This document shows, one piece after another, positions 27,504-35,750 of a stretch of DNA of 44,486 nt. How positions within the stretch are numbered: position 1 is the stretch's first letter; each line of letters starts with the position of its first letter. Location: assembly GCA_964636225.1 (NCBI GenBank), contig CAZWQM010000012.1, positions 1-44,486 on the forward strand, written 5' to 3'. Position numbers and translations under genes: made by a program. The stretch is from UBA1858 sp964636225 (GTDB lineage Bacteria > Pseudomonadota > Gammaproteobacteria > UBA4575). The notes under the pieces were generated by a model. The model was not told the origin of the DNA and ran no database searches. It saw only the letters and a program-made list of their open reading frames with translations.

Positions 27504-27516
27504 TGTGGCTGTTTTT
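27494..27516 (+). terminator. Rho-independent terminator-like hairpin overlapping the smc stop codon
   Basis: AACAGCC (27494-27500) pairs with GGCTGTT (27507-27513) around a six-base loop that begins with the smc UGA stop, followed by a T-run to 27516. The 7-bp GC-containing stem plus T-run fits an intrinsic terminator. Since zipA starts 24 bases later on the same strand, it may attenuate rather than fully stop transcription. Confidence 0.65.
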
Positions 27517-27540
27517 CAAATGAATATTTAGGTAGGTAAT

Positions 27541-28320
27541 ATGGTATCTGCTATTGAATTGCGTATCGCACTGGCCATTCTGGCAGTGGTTATCGTGGCG
27601 GCGATATACATATGGTATCGCGCCAATTCCAAAGATCGCCGAATTGACGAAATCACTGAAAGCGATCTGAATCTGACAGAAGAGCTGGATGATATTCCTT
27701 CTTTGGCAGATGTAGACGAAGCTTTGGGATTGCCAGACGATCTTCGTTCAGAGTTTCAGGGGGTAAGTAAGGAACTGCGCGAAGAAACCATTTCAAAACG
27801 CGTTCAGGAAGCCAAGCGTACTCATTCCGAGTCGGTTAAGAAGGGCACCTCGATTTCCAAGGCAGCAGTCGACAAATCCAGCAAGGAAATGCTGGTGGTA
27901 TTTCATGTTGTTGCGCGTGACTCTGAAGTATTTACTGGCCCAATGATTGCTCAGATGATGTCTGAGTTACAGTTGGAGCATGGTGATATGGATGTTTATC
28001 ACTACAATGTTGAACGTTTTGACAAAAAACACAGTGTTTATTGTGTCGCGAGTATGCTTAAGCCCGGAACGTTTGATCAGGCTACACTGGATTCTTTTGA
28101 AACGCGTGGTTTGACCATGATACTGCAGCTGCCTGGGCCCGAAAACGAGCTGAAGTCATTCAATATTATGGTTGAGCATGCCCAGCGACTCGCCGCCTTT
28201 TTGAACGGCGACTTGCTTGACGAGAATCATAACCCTCTCACCAAACAATCGATCTCCCTGTATAAAGAACAAGTGCAATTATTTGGTTTGCGCGCTAGCC
28301 GGCGGAGTGTTACAGCGTAA
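27541..28320 (+). CDS. zipA: Cell division protein ZipA
   Basis: ZipA anchors FtsZ to the membrane at the division site. The 259-residue product has an N-terminal membrane anchor (about 5-25) and a short charged linker. A C-terminal FtsZ-binding domain runs from about residue 118 (EMLVVFHVVARDSEVFTGP) to about 255, with LKPGTFD and GLTMILQLPGP. The linker is short and lacks the long Pro/Gln-rich stretch of E. coli ZipA. A TAGGTAGG ribosome binding site lies just before the ATG. It sits between smc and ligA as expected. Confidence 0.94.
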   Translation: MVSAIELRIALAILAVVIVAAIYIWYRANSKDRRIDEITESDLNLTEELDDIPSLADVDEALGLPDDLRSEFQGVSKELREETISKRVQEAKRTHSESVKKGTSISKAAVDKSSKEMLVVFHVVARDSEVFTGPMIAQMMSELQLEHGDMDVYHYNVERFDKKHSVYCVASMLKPGTFDQATLDSFETRGLTMILQLPGPENELKSFNIMVEHAQRLAAFLNGDLLDENHNPLTKQSISLYKEQVQLFGLRASRRSVTA

Positions 28321-28365
28321 TTGCGCCGCGTAACATTTTAAATACTAATTAACTTGTTCTGAATA

Positions 28366-30384
28366 GTGTCTGCTAATAAGAGAATAGATGATCTGCGTTC
28401 GCAAATACGCAAGCATGACTATTTCTATTATGTGCTGGATGATCCTTCTGTTCCTGACGCGGAGTATGATCGCTTAATGCGTGAACTTGTTGCGTTAGAA
28501 GCACAGTACCCGGAATTAATTACCTCCGACTCTCCCGGTCAGCGTGTCTCTGGGATGCCAGTAGATTCATTCAAGCAGGTCAAGCATGTGGTACCTATGC
28601 TATCGCTAAGTAATGTATTTGATTATGATGAACTTGTCGCCTTTGACAAGCGAGTCAAAGACAGGTTGGGTCGTGATCAGGACATTGAGTACAATGCCGA
28701 ACCCAAGCTGGATGGGCTCGCGGTTAGCCTGCTATATAAGGAGGGTCTGCTGGTTCAGGCGGCCACGCGAGGCGATGGCAGTACAGGAGAAGATATCACC
28801 GAAAATGTACGTACCATCCGTAGCGTGCCATTAAGTCTTGAAGGGAAAAATATTCCCGGAAGACTGGAAGTACGTGGAGAAGTATTCATTTCCCGTAAAG
28901 GATTCCAGCGTATGAATGAATATGCGCGTGAGCATAATCAAAAAGAATTTGTTAATCCGCGCAATGCGGCAGCCGGAAGTTTACGTCAGCTGGATGCAAA
29001 ACTGACTGCACAAAGACCATTGGAAATTTTTTGTTATGGCGTGGGTGTGGTGGAGCAGGGAAGTCTGCCAAACGATCACTACTCGTTGCTTCAACAGTTG
29101 AAGCAGTGGGGATTGCGAGTATGTCCGTTAATTGAATTGGTCAAAGGTGTAGAAGAGTGTTGGCGTTACTATGAAAAAATATTATGGCAGCGCGAGCAGC
29201 TTGAATATGAAATCGATGGGATCGTTTATAAGGTCAATTCAAAACAGTATCAGGATGAGCTGGGTTTTGTTTCGCGAGCACCCCGCTGGGCAACTGCACA
29301 TAAATTTCCTGCTCAGGAAGAAATTACAATAATCAACGAGATAGAGTTTCAGGTAGGTAGAACCGGCGCTATAACACCGGTTGCCAAACTTGAACCGGTG
29401 TTTGTCGGTGGTGTGACCGTCAGTAATGCGACACTGCATAACATGGACGAAGTGGCGCGCAAAGATGTGCGTGTGGGCGACACTGTTATTATTCGTCGTG
29501 CCGGGGATGTTATTCCTGAAGTGGTTAAAGTAGTACAGGAGAAGCGTAAAAAAGGCGCACGAAAAATACGGCTGCCAGAAAAGTGTCCGCAATGTGGAAG
29601 TGAAATTGTACGTATAGAAGGAGAAGCGGTGGCTCGGTGTGTGGCAGGTTTTTCCTGCCCCGCGCAGCGTAAAGGCGCTTTAAAACATTATGCCTCACGC
29701 AATGCGATGGATATTGAAGGTTTGGGAGATAAGCTGATTGAGCAGTTGATAGAAAATGGAATTGTAAATGATCTGTCGGATATTTATCGGCTGAATGAAG
29801 AAAACATCAGCCAGCTTGATCGCATGGGTAAAAAATCAGCCCAAAATCTACTGCGTGCTATCGATAACAGCAAGCAGGCAGATCTTGCGAAATTTCTGTT
29901 TGGACTGGGGATTCGTGAGGTGGGTGAAGCCACGGCCAGAGCACTGACAGAATATTTTAAGCATGACTTATCGGCAATCATGCAGGCGACAGAAGAGAAA
30001 CTTCAGGAGGTCCCGGATGTTGGACCAGTTGTTGCGAAGCATATCGTTGAATATTTTTCTAACAAGGAAAATGTGCATTTGATACACTCCTTGTGTGATG
30101 ATATCGGGATTCACTGGACAATTCCTGACTTGTCCGGTGATACTTTTGAGACTGCTTTTGCTGGTAACACTTATGTATTGACGGGCACACTGTCCCGCAT
30201 GACTCGAGATCAGGCGGCGCAAATTATTCGTGCAAAAGGTGGTAAAGTGGCCTCCAGCATATCTAAAAACACTAGCGCGCTTGTAGCAGGCGAAAAAGCA
30301 GGCTCGAAACTTCAAAAAGCTGAGAAATTAGGCGTGCCGATACTGACAGAAGATGAATTCATTGCGCTGTATGAAAAAGATTGA
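28366..30384 (+). CDS. ligA: NAD-dependent DNA ligase LigA
   Basis: LigA seals nicks using NAD+ in replication and repair. The 672 residues, with a GTG start, contain the Ia domain (YDRLMREL), the adenylation motif with Lys114 in EPKLDG and an OB domain. A four-Cys zinc finger (CPQCGSEI...C...FSCPAQ) lies near residue 410, followed by helix-hairpin-helix repeats and a C-terminal BRCT domain from about 595 (GNTYVLTGTLSRMTRDQA). Length matches E. coli LigA (671). Confidence 0.98.
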   Translation: MSANKRIDDLRSQIRKHDYFYYVLDDPSVPDAEYDRLMRELVALEAQYPELITSDSPGQRVSGMPVDSFKQVKHVVPMLSLSNVFDYDELVAFDKRVKDRLGRDQDIEYNAEPKLDGLAVSLLYKEGLLVQAATRGDGSTGEDITENVRTIRSVPLSLEGKNIPGRLEVRGEVFISRKGFQRMNEYAREHNQKEFVNPRNAAAGSLRQLDAKLTAQRPLEIFCYGVGVVEQGSLPNDHYSLLQQLKQWGLRVCPLIELVKGVEECWRYYEKILWQREQLEYEIDGIVYKVNSKQYQDELGFVSRAPRWATAHKFPAQEEITIINEIEFQVGRTGAITPVAKLEPVFVGGVTVSNATLHNMDEVARKDVRVGDTVIIRRAGDVIPEVVKVVQEKRKKGARKIRLPEKCPQCGSEIVRIEGEAVARCVAGFSCPAQRKGALKHYASRNAMDIEGLGDKLIEQLIENGIVNDLSDIYRLNEENISQLDRMGKKSAQNLLRAIDNSKQADLAKFLFGLGIREVGEATARALTEYFKHDLSAIMQATEEKLQEVPDVGPVVAKHIVEYFSNKENVHLIHSLCDDIGIHWTIPDLSGDTFETAFAGNTYVLTGTLSRMTRDQAAQIIRAKGGKVASSISKNTSALVAGEKAGSKLQKAEKLGVPILTEDEFIALYEKD

Positions 30385-30396
30385 CGAGAAATAATT

Positions 30397-30759
30397 ATGT
30401 CCTCTATAGAACGCAGAGCTTATTTGAGATACAACATATCATTGCCGGTGACCCTGGTAGATAATAATGGCGTAAAATACGAAGTACAGACTCGAGATAT
30501 TTCATTGGGCGGTATGCGTATTGAGTGTGACTCCGGATTATTAAACAATTTGCTTCCGGAAGGTATACAGACCGCTCCCACAGACTTAATAGTTGTCAAT
30601 GCGGAGTTCAATAATACCAAGACCGATGAAATGATTACGGTATCGAGTCACGTGCTAGCTGTTCTGAGATTGGCAGAAAGTCAGTTCTCCATTCGTTTTA
30701 GTTTTGTTGATATTGATGAAAACCAACAGGACAAGCTTCAAAGACTACTAAATAAATAA
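30397..30759 (+). CDS. PilZ domain protein (predicted c-di-GMP binding)
   Basis: The 120-residue product is a single PilZ domain. The c-di-GMP-binding residues are present: RxxxR as Arg7-Arg11 in ERRAYLRY, and DxSxxG as Asp34, Ser36 and Gly39 in DISLGGMRIE. The C-terminal strand FSIRFSFVDID is typical. Such proteins relay cyclic di-GMP to motility, pili or exopolysaccharide targets; the target here is unknown. It lies 12 bases after ligA and 37 before the lpxA-like gene, so it is probably co-transcribed with one of them. Confidence 0.9.
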   Translation: MSSIERRAYLRYNISLPVTLVDNNGVKYEVQTRDISLGGMRIECDSGLLNNLLPEGIQTAPTDLIVVNAEFNNTKTDEMITVSSHVLAVLRLAESQFSIRFSFVDIDENQQDKLQRLLNK

Positions 30760-30796
30760 TATTTCACGAGTATATAGACCCGGAAATATATTCTGT

Positions 30797-31555
30797 ATGG
30801 CAAATGTTCATTCCACAGCTGTCGTTTCCAGTGCGGCTGAATTAGCAGATGATGTTGAAATAGGTCCTTATTCAATAGTGCATGATGATGTGCATATTGG
30901 AGCGGGCACCCGTATTGGATCACATTGTGTTATCCATTCTTATGTTCGAATAGGTGAAAAAAACCGAATCGCTGATCATGTTGTACTAGGTGGCGCAGCA
31001 CAGGATATTTCCTATCATGACGACGAAACCTGGCTTGAAATCGGTGATGAAAATATTTTTCGCGAGTTTTGTTCTGTGCATCGCGCTAATAATTCCGATG
31101 AAGTGACTAAAATTGGCAGCCGCTGCTATTTAATGTGTAATTCTCATGTGGGGCATAACTGTATTATTCATGACGATGTCATTATTACTGCGTATGTTGG
31201 GCTCAGTGGACATGTGGAAATCGGGCATCATGCGGTGATTGGGGGTAACGCAGGTGTGCATCAATTCTGTCGCATTGGAGCCTATGCTATGGTCAGTGGA
31301 TTTGCGGCAGTGAACAAAGATGTGCTGCCTTTCTGTCTGCTTGGACGTAATCCCGTGGCACACTACAAGTTAAACAGTGTTGGTCTGCGTCGAGCCGGGA
31401 TACGCGGTGAAAGTTATAAAATGCTGGAAAAAAGAATTCGCCAAATCAGAGAAGGAAGCTTTAATTCGCAACCGGCAGCAAGTAAAGAACTGGAAATACT
31501 GGAGAAATGGCTAGCTGCGCCATCCAAGCGTGGAATATACAAGTTTTTACGTTGA
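30797..31555 (+). CDS. LpxA-family acyl-ACP--UDP-GlcNAc O-acyltransferase, possible second copy
   Basis: LpxA adds the first acyl chain in lipid A synthesis. The 252 residues form a left-handed beta-helix of hexapeptide repeats (VEIGPYSIV, VRIGEKNRI, VEIGHHAVI). The LpxA signatures are GGAAQD near residue 65, the catalytic His120 in SHVGHNC, GVHQFC at 153-158, and the C-terminal KRGIYKFLR. Gly168 aligns with the E. coli acyl-length ruler Gly173. It sits outside the usual lpxD-fabZ-lpxA-lpxB cluster, next to PilZ and a membrane protein, so it may be a paralogue with a different product. No gene symbol is assigned for that reason. Confidence 0.8.
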   Translation: MANVHSTAVVSSAAELADDVEIGPYSIVHDDVHIGAGTRIGSHCVIHSYVRIGEKNRIADHVVLGGAAQDISYHDDETWLEIGDENIFREFCSVHRANNSDEVTKIGSRCYLMCNSHVGHNCIIHDDVIITAYVGLSGHVEIGHHAVIGGNAGVHQFCRIGAYAMVSGFAAVNKDVLPFCLLGRNPVAHYKLNSVGLRRAGIRGESYKMLEKRIRQIREGSFNSQPAASKELEILEKWLAAPSKRGIYKFLR

Positions 31556-31558
31556 CCC

Positions 31559-32071
31559 ATGAGGTGCATTGCTGAATTTTATTTTCGCCTGGCTCTGCTG
31601 CAAGCAAAGCCACAGGATTTGTCACCTTCATATGTATTACAGAAAATACTGATTGGTATTTATTTTAGTTTGTCAGTGCTCAGTTCCATTGCATTATATG
31701 GGTGGATGACAAGTATAATTTTAAGTCTGATCGACCTGTTGGTTTTGTATGTATTCTCGCAATTAGTATTGCGTAACAATAAACAGAGACTGCATCAAAC
31801 ATTTAACGCATTTCTTGGAACAGGGGTGATTATCGGGTTGCTGCATAGCATATTTTCTTATTTGCTTATTGAAAATAATACCCCGCAGACTATATCGGGC
31901 GCTGCAGTGTTCCTTTTTTTATTGATATTTCTCTGGTTAGTTGTGACCTATGGACATATTGTAAGGCATGCTGCAGATACAAGCTTATCGGTTGGAATTT
32001 CTATTAGTCTGGGCTATATCATTTTTAACGCCATGATTCTTCTTTCAATTGCTGAAATGCTAAAGGTTTGA
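31559..32071 (+). CDS. Small multi-pass membrane protein of unknown function
   Basis: I do not recognise a family. The 170-residue product has four or five hydrophobic segments, at about 28-48, 52-70, 84-106, 112-130 and 145-166. The short basic N-terminus RCIAEFYFRLALLQAKPQDL resembles the opening of small Yip1-like membrane proteins, but this is only an impression. The ATG is 3 bases after the lpxA-like stop, and mpl starts 2 bases after its own stop. It is therefore very likely translated as part of one operon, with a possible cell-envelope role. Confidence 0.7.
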   Translation: MRCIAEFYFRLALLQAKPQDLSPSYVLQKILIGIYFSLSVLSSIALYGWMTSIILSLIDLLVLYVFSQLVLRNNKQRLHQTFNAFLGTGVIIGLLHSIFSYLLIENNTPQTISGAAVFLFLLIFLWLVVTYGHIVRHAADTSLSVGISISLGYIIFNAMILLSIAEMLKV

Positions 32072-32073
32072 TT

Positions 32074-33438
32074 ATGCATATTCATTTTCTTGGAGTATGT
32101 GGAACGTTTATGGGTGGTTTGGCATTAATTGCCAAGCAAATGGGATATCGAGTGACAGGTTCGGATGAAGGAGTATATCCTCCCATGAGTACTCAGCTTG
32201 AAGCCGCTGGTATTGAATTAATCCAAGGTTATGATGCTTCGCAACTCGATATTCGTCCTGATCAGGTGGTGGTGGGAAATGTAATGACTCGTGGACATTC
32301 CGTCATTGAGCGTATGCTGAATGAGCAGTGGCCTTTAATTTCGGGCCCGCAATGGTTGAGTAAGCACTTATTGCAGAATCGCTGGGTGCTGGCGGTGTCG
32401 GGTACGCATGGAAAAACAACAACGGCCAGTATGCTTGCCTGGATATTAGAAGAAACAGGTATGAATCCCGGATTTTTGATCGGCGGTGTACCAAAAAATT
32501 TTGGAGTCTCTGCGCGTATTGGCAAAAAACCTTTCTTTGTGATTGAGGCGGATGAATACGATACCGCATTCTTTGATAAGCGTTCCAAGTTTGTACATTA
32601 TCAACCGCGCACACTTATAATAAACAATGTAGAATTTGATCATGCAGATATTTTTCATGATCTCAAAGATGTGCAAAGACAATTTCATCATCTGATAAAA
32701 ATTCTTCCTCAGATGGGGAAGTTAATCTTTAATGCCGATGAGGAATATGTCTTGCAAATACTGAATGAAGGCTTGTGGTCGGAAAGTGAATCATTTGGAA
32801 CTTCACCAACTTGCGACTGGCGACTGGAAGCAGTGCACGATAGCAAGAAGCCTTTAAAGTTTTCAGTTAGGGAAGGGAAAAAGTACGAAGTTAAATTACC
32901 CTTACTTGGAAAGCATAATGCAATGAATGCGCTAGCCGCCATGTCCGCTGCAAGACACGCGGGAATTTCTATTGACCAGTCGGTAAAGGCGCTGAGCAAC
33001 TTTAAAGGTGTTAAGCGACGTCTGGAAAATAAGGGTACTTATGATGAAATCACCATCTATGATGATTTTGCTCATCACCCCACAGAAATCAAATGTACCC
33101 TTGAAGCTTTTAAACAACAGTTTGATAAGCAGAGAATGATTGTAGTTTTTGAACCGCGATCCAATACCATGCAAATGGGGGTGCATGCATATCAGCTAAA
33201 AGATGCTCTGGCTTCTGCAAATGAGCTGTGTATCTACGATAGTGGTGAACTCAACTGGTCGGTCGAGCAGGTTATGTCAGGGTTGTCGAGTAATATTTTC
33301 ACTAGTATAGAACGTTTGGTTGAATACTTGCTATCAATCTTGGAGCCTAAAGACAATGTGCTTATTCTGAGTAACGGGGGTTTTTGTGGGTTATGTGAAA
33401 AACTAATCACTGGCCTGAATCAGCGCTTAAACCATTAA
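32074..33438 (+). CDS. mpl: UDP-N-acetylmuramate:L-alanyl-gamma-D-glutamyl-meso-diaminopimelate ligase Mpl
   Basis: Mpl recycles murein tripeptide by ligating it to UDP-MurNAc. The start giving MHIHFLGVCGTFMGGLALIA matches the family better than the in-frame UUG six bases upstream. The 454 residues include the Mur ligase P-loop SGTHGKTTTASM near residue 108, EADEYDTAFFDKRSKFVHY near 172 and NVEFDHADIFHD near 193. The C-terminal domain has DFAHHPTEIK and FEPRSNTMQMG. MurC is the closest alternative, but the EYDTAFFDKRSKF block marks Mpl. Confidence 0.96.
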   Translation: MHIHFLGVCGTFMGGLALIAKQMGYRVTGSDEGVYPPMSTQLEAAGIELIQGYDASQLDIRPDQVVVGNVMTRGHSVIERMLNEQWPLISGPQWLSKHLLQNRWVLAVSGTHGKTTTASMLAWILEETGMNPGFLIGGVPKNFGVSARIGKKPFFVIEADEYDTAFFDKRSKFVHYQPRTLIINNVEFDHADIFHDLKDVQRQFHHLIKILPQMGKLIFNADEEYVLQILNEGLWSESESFGTSPTCDWRLEAVHDSKKPLKFSVREGKKYEVKLPLLGKHNAMNALAAMSAARHAGISIDQSVKALSNFKGVKRRLENKGTYDEITIYDDFAHHPTEIKCTLEAFKQQFDKQRMIVVFEPRSNTMQMGVHAYQLKDALASANELCIYDSGELNWSVEQVMSGLSSNIFTSIERLVEYLLSILEPKDNVLILSNGGFCGLCEKLITGLNQRLNH

Positions 33439-33480
33439 CTAATTAAATCAGTATTCAATAGATAAAGCGAAGGAGGTTTA

Positions 33481-34725
33481 TTGCTTGAACGACGCAGACG
33501 TAGAAGAAGTCTTGCTTCTACTGGAAAAATTGGAAAATTCTTGCTTGAAGAGGCTATCAGGACTCAACCTGCACGTTCGCTTTATCGTTCCTATGATCCT
33601 TTTCTGGATCGTAAAGTTGCCATAAAAATAATCCAGTTGTTCGACCCCAGCGGTGAAGAGGATCCTGCAGCTAATGACGCATTCTATTCGGAAGCGCAGG
33701 CAATAGGACGTTTGCAGCATCAGAACATCGTGTCAGTTTATGCTGCTGGAGTAGGGGATTGCGAAGGCTATATTGTCATGGAATATGTCGAAGGGAAAAG
33801 TCTATTAAACAGGCTTAAAAGGAACCGCACGCTGTCGATTGCAGAAACACTGGAAATCGCTGCCGAGGTATTTCATGCGCTTGATTATGCGCACAGGAAA
33901 AAAATAATTCATCGTGATATCAAGCCCAGTAATATTATGATTACCTAGGAGAGCCAAATAAAAGTTGTAGATTTTGGTATTTCAATTATTCACTCAGATG
34001 ACGAAAACAATGTAGCGCTAATGGGTACGCCTTCATATATGGCACCGGAATTAATAGATGGTGCTAAAGCTAATGAACAAAGCGATTTGTTTTCAGTTGC
34101 TTTACTGCTGTATGAAATGGTTACTGGCAAGCTGCCTTTCTCGGGGAATGATGCTCATGCCGTGTTGTATAAGATCATTAATGATGAGCCTGATGAGATT
34201 GAACGTCTGGAACCCCGTCTGCTTGGGGATTTATTGATTAAAGCGCTGGCTAAGAATCCAAATGAGCGATTTAAATCTGCTGGTGAGCTTGAACGTGAAT
34301 TGCTGCGTGTTAGTGATCAAATCAATTTGAGTGACACCGGTTTCCAGGATTTAGATACAGAGCAATTTAAACGGTTGGGAATTTTTGCCGGTTGCGATGC
34401 TGAAACACTGCATGCACTGTCAAGATGTCTTGTGGTGGATATTATTGAATCTGGCGAACTGCTTGTTTGCAGCGACCTGCATGATGAGTACTGGTATATC
34501 GCTGAAGGTGAAATATTGCTGGATTGTGGTGATAATCAGGTAACCATTAAACCTGGACAATGGCTGTCTGAAGCGTTTATGTCTCGAGAGTTTTTGCCCT
34601 GCGAAGTTAAAGTTCCCGTCAAGTCCCAAGTGATACGCGTGTTTCGGTCAAAAGTATTAAATACTTCTGCATCCGTACAGGCCTATTTCTTTAAGTTTAT
34701 ACTTGAGCATTTATTTGTGCTGTAA
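33481..34725 (+). pseudogene. Ser/Thr protein kinase with C-terminal cyclic-nucleotide-binding-like domain, interrupted by an in-frame UAG
   Basis: A UUG start with AAGGAGG five bases upstream opens a frame of 414 codons broken only by UAG at 33946-33948 (codon 156). The first part has a basic tail, the VAIKI lysine (Lys49), the helix-C Glu71 and HRDIKPSN with Asp146 and Asn151. After the stop the same frame continues without a gap through KVVDFG, GTPSYMAPE and a full C-lobe. A cNMP-binding-like domain follows from about residue 300. The glycine-rich loop is missing: the EEAIRTQPARSLYRS segment stands where GxGxxG is expected. It starts the run kinase-LonN-thioredoxin-ABC-DyP. As read, the 155-residue product lacks DFG and should be inactive unless UAG is read through. 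Confidence 0.85.
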
Positions 34726-34729
34726 GTAG

Positions 34730-35332
34730 ATGAATCTTCCGATTTTTCCGCTCAATTCGGTAATATTTCCTAAGGGTGTTTTACCGCTGCGTATTTTTGA
34801 ATCACGATATCTGGATATGGTGAGACAGTGCTCACGTCATCAAACGGAATTTGTTATCTGCCTGATCAAAGACGGTCGTGAAGTAGGAACCGCTGCAAAG
34901 CACCAGAATGTAGGGACGGCCTGCAAAATAATTGACTGGGAAACTCTGCCTGACGGTCTGCTTGGAATCACAGTCATGGGTCAGGCGCGTGTTCAGGTCA
35001 ACCATACACAAGTACAGCCCAATCAATTGCTGGTGGGAGAAGTGGAATACCTGCAGGAAGAAGAAGACCAGTTGTTACCTGAAAAATTTGATGAATGGGC
35101 AAATTTAATTTCGGTAATTATCAAAGAACTGGGTGAGCCTTTTAGTCAGCAATATCAGGATCTGCACAGTGCTCACTGGGTAGCGGCACGGCTTACGGAA
35201 TATTTACCATTTGAATTGGAACAAAAACAACGTATTCTTGAGATAGACCATCCACTGGTTCGTCTGGAACATTTACAGGACATCTTGAAGGATATCGAGT
35301 ATTACTATTCGCAAGGAAATTTAAATCAATAG
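34730..35332 (+). CDS. LON peptidase substrate-binding domain protein
   Basis: The 200-residue product is a stand-alone Lon N-terminal domain without ATPase or protease parts. The family opening LPIFPLNSVIFPKGVLPLRIFE at about residues 3-24 is followed by a beta-rich segment (GREVGTAAKHQNVGTACKI) and a helical bundle to the end. Such proteins are widespread in proteobacteria and poorly characterised; binding of unfolded protein is assumed from the Lon domain. It begins 4 bases after the kinase frame and ends 8 bases before the thioredoxin, so it is in an operon with both. Confidence 0.92.
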   Translation: MNLPIFPLNSVIFPKGVLPLRIFESRYLDMVRQCSRHQTEFVICLIKDGREVGTAAKHQNVGTACKIIDWETLPDGLLGITVMGQARVQVNHTQVQPNQLLVGEVEYLQEEEDQLLPEKFDEWANLISVIIKELGEPFSQQYQDLHSAHWVAARLTEYLPFELEQKQRILEIDHPLVRLEHLQDILKDIEYYYSQGNLNQ

Positions 35333-35340
35333 GAGAAAAC

Positions 35341-35715
35341 ATGGCCACTCTGGAACTCAATTCAGAAAACTTCAACGAGACTATACAAAGTAACGATATC
35401 GTCATCATCGATTTCTGGGCAGAATGGTGTGGGCCATGCAAGTCATTTGCTCCGACTTTTGAAATGGCTTCCAATAATCACGAAGATATAGTCTTTGCAA
35501 AAGTAAATACCGAAGAACAAACTGAGCTTGGTCAGGCTTGTCAAATCCGTTCAATTCCAACACTAATGATCTTTAGGGAACAAATTTTACTGTTTAATCA
35601 GGCTGGCGCACTGGCGCCAGCCCAGTTGGAAGACGTGATCGCAAAAGTTAAAGAACTGAATATGGATCAAGTGCGCGCTTCTATAGAGGCCGACGAAGCA
35701 AAAGAAAGCAAGTAG
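35341..35715 (+). CDS. Thioredoxin-family protein
   Basis: The 124-residue cytoplasmic protein has the active site FWAEWCGPCKSF with Cys30 and Cys33, and the cis-proline in RSIPTLMIF near residue 74, giving a complete thioredoxin fold. A charged C-terminal extension (EADEAKESK) follows the last helix. A TAGGAGA ribosome binding site lies 5 bases before the ATG. The neighbours are a Lon-N protein upstream and an ABC exporter downstream. It may serve as a second thioredoxin tied to this operon; the housekeeping trxA would be elsewhere. Confidence 0.94.
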   Translation: MATLELNSENFNETIQSNDIVIIDFWAEWCGPCKSFAPTFEMASNNHEDIVFAKVNTEEQTELGQACQIRSIPTLMIFREQILLFNQAGALAPAQLEDVIAKVKELNMDQVRASIEADEAKESK

Positions 35716-35750
35716 CCTGACGAATATTTTTTCGATAAAGAACCATTCAA

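Noticed and set aside
7911..32076. Recurring TTGATTATG at the starts of iscR, hscB and mpl, as a shared translation signal
   Set aside because: Only three cases were seen, and in mpl the TGA is the stop of the upstream gene. It is probably coincidence in A/T-rich leaders.
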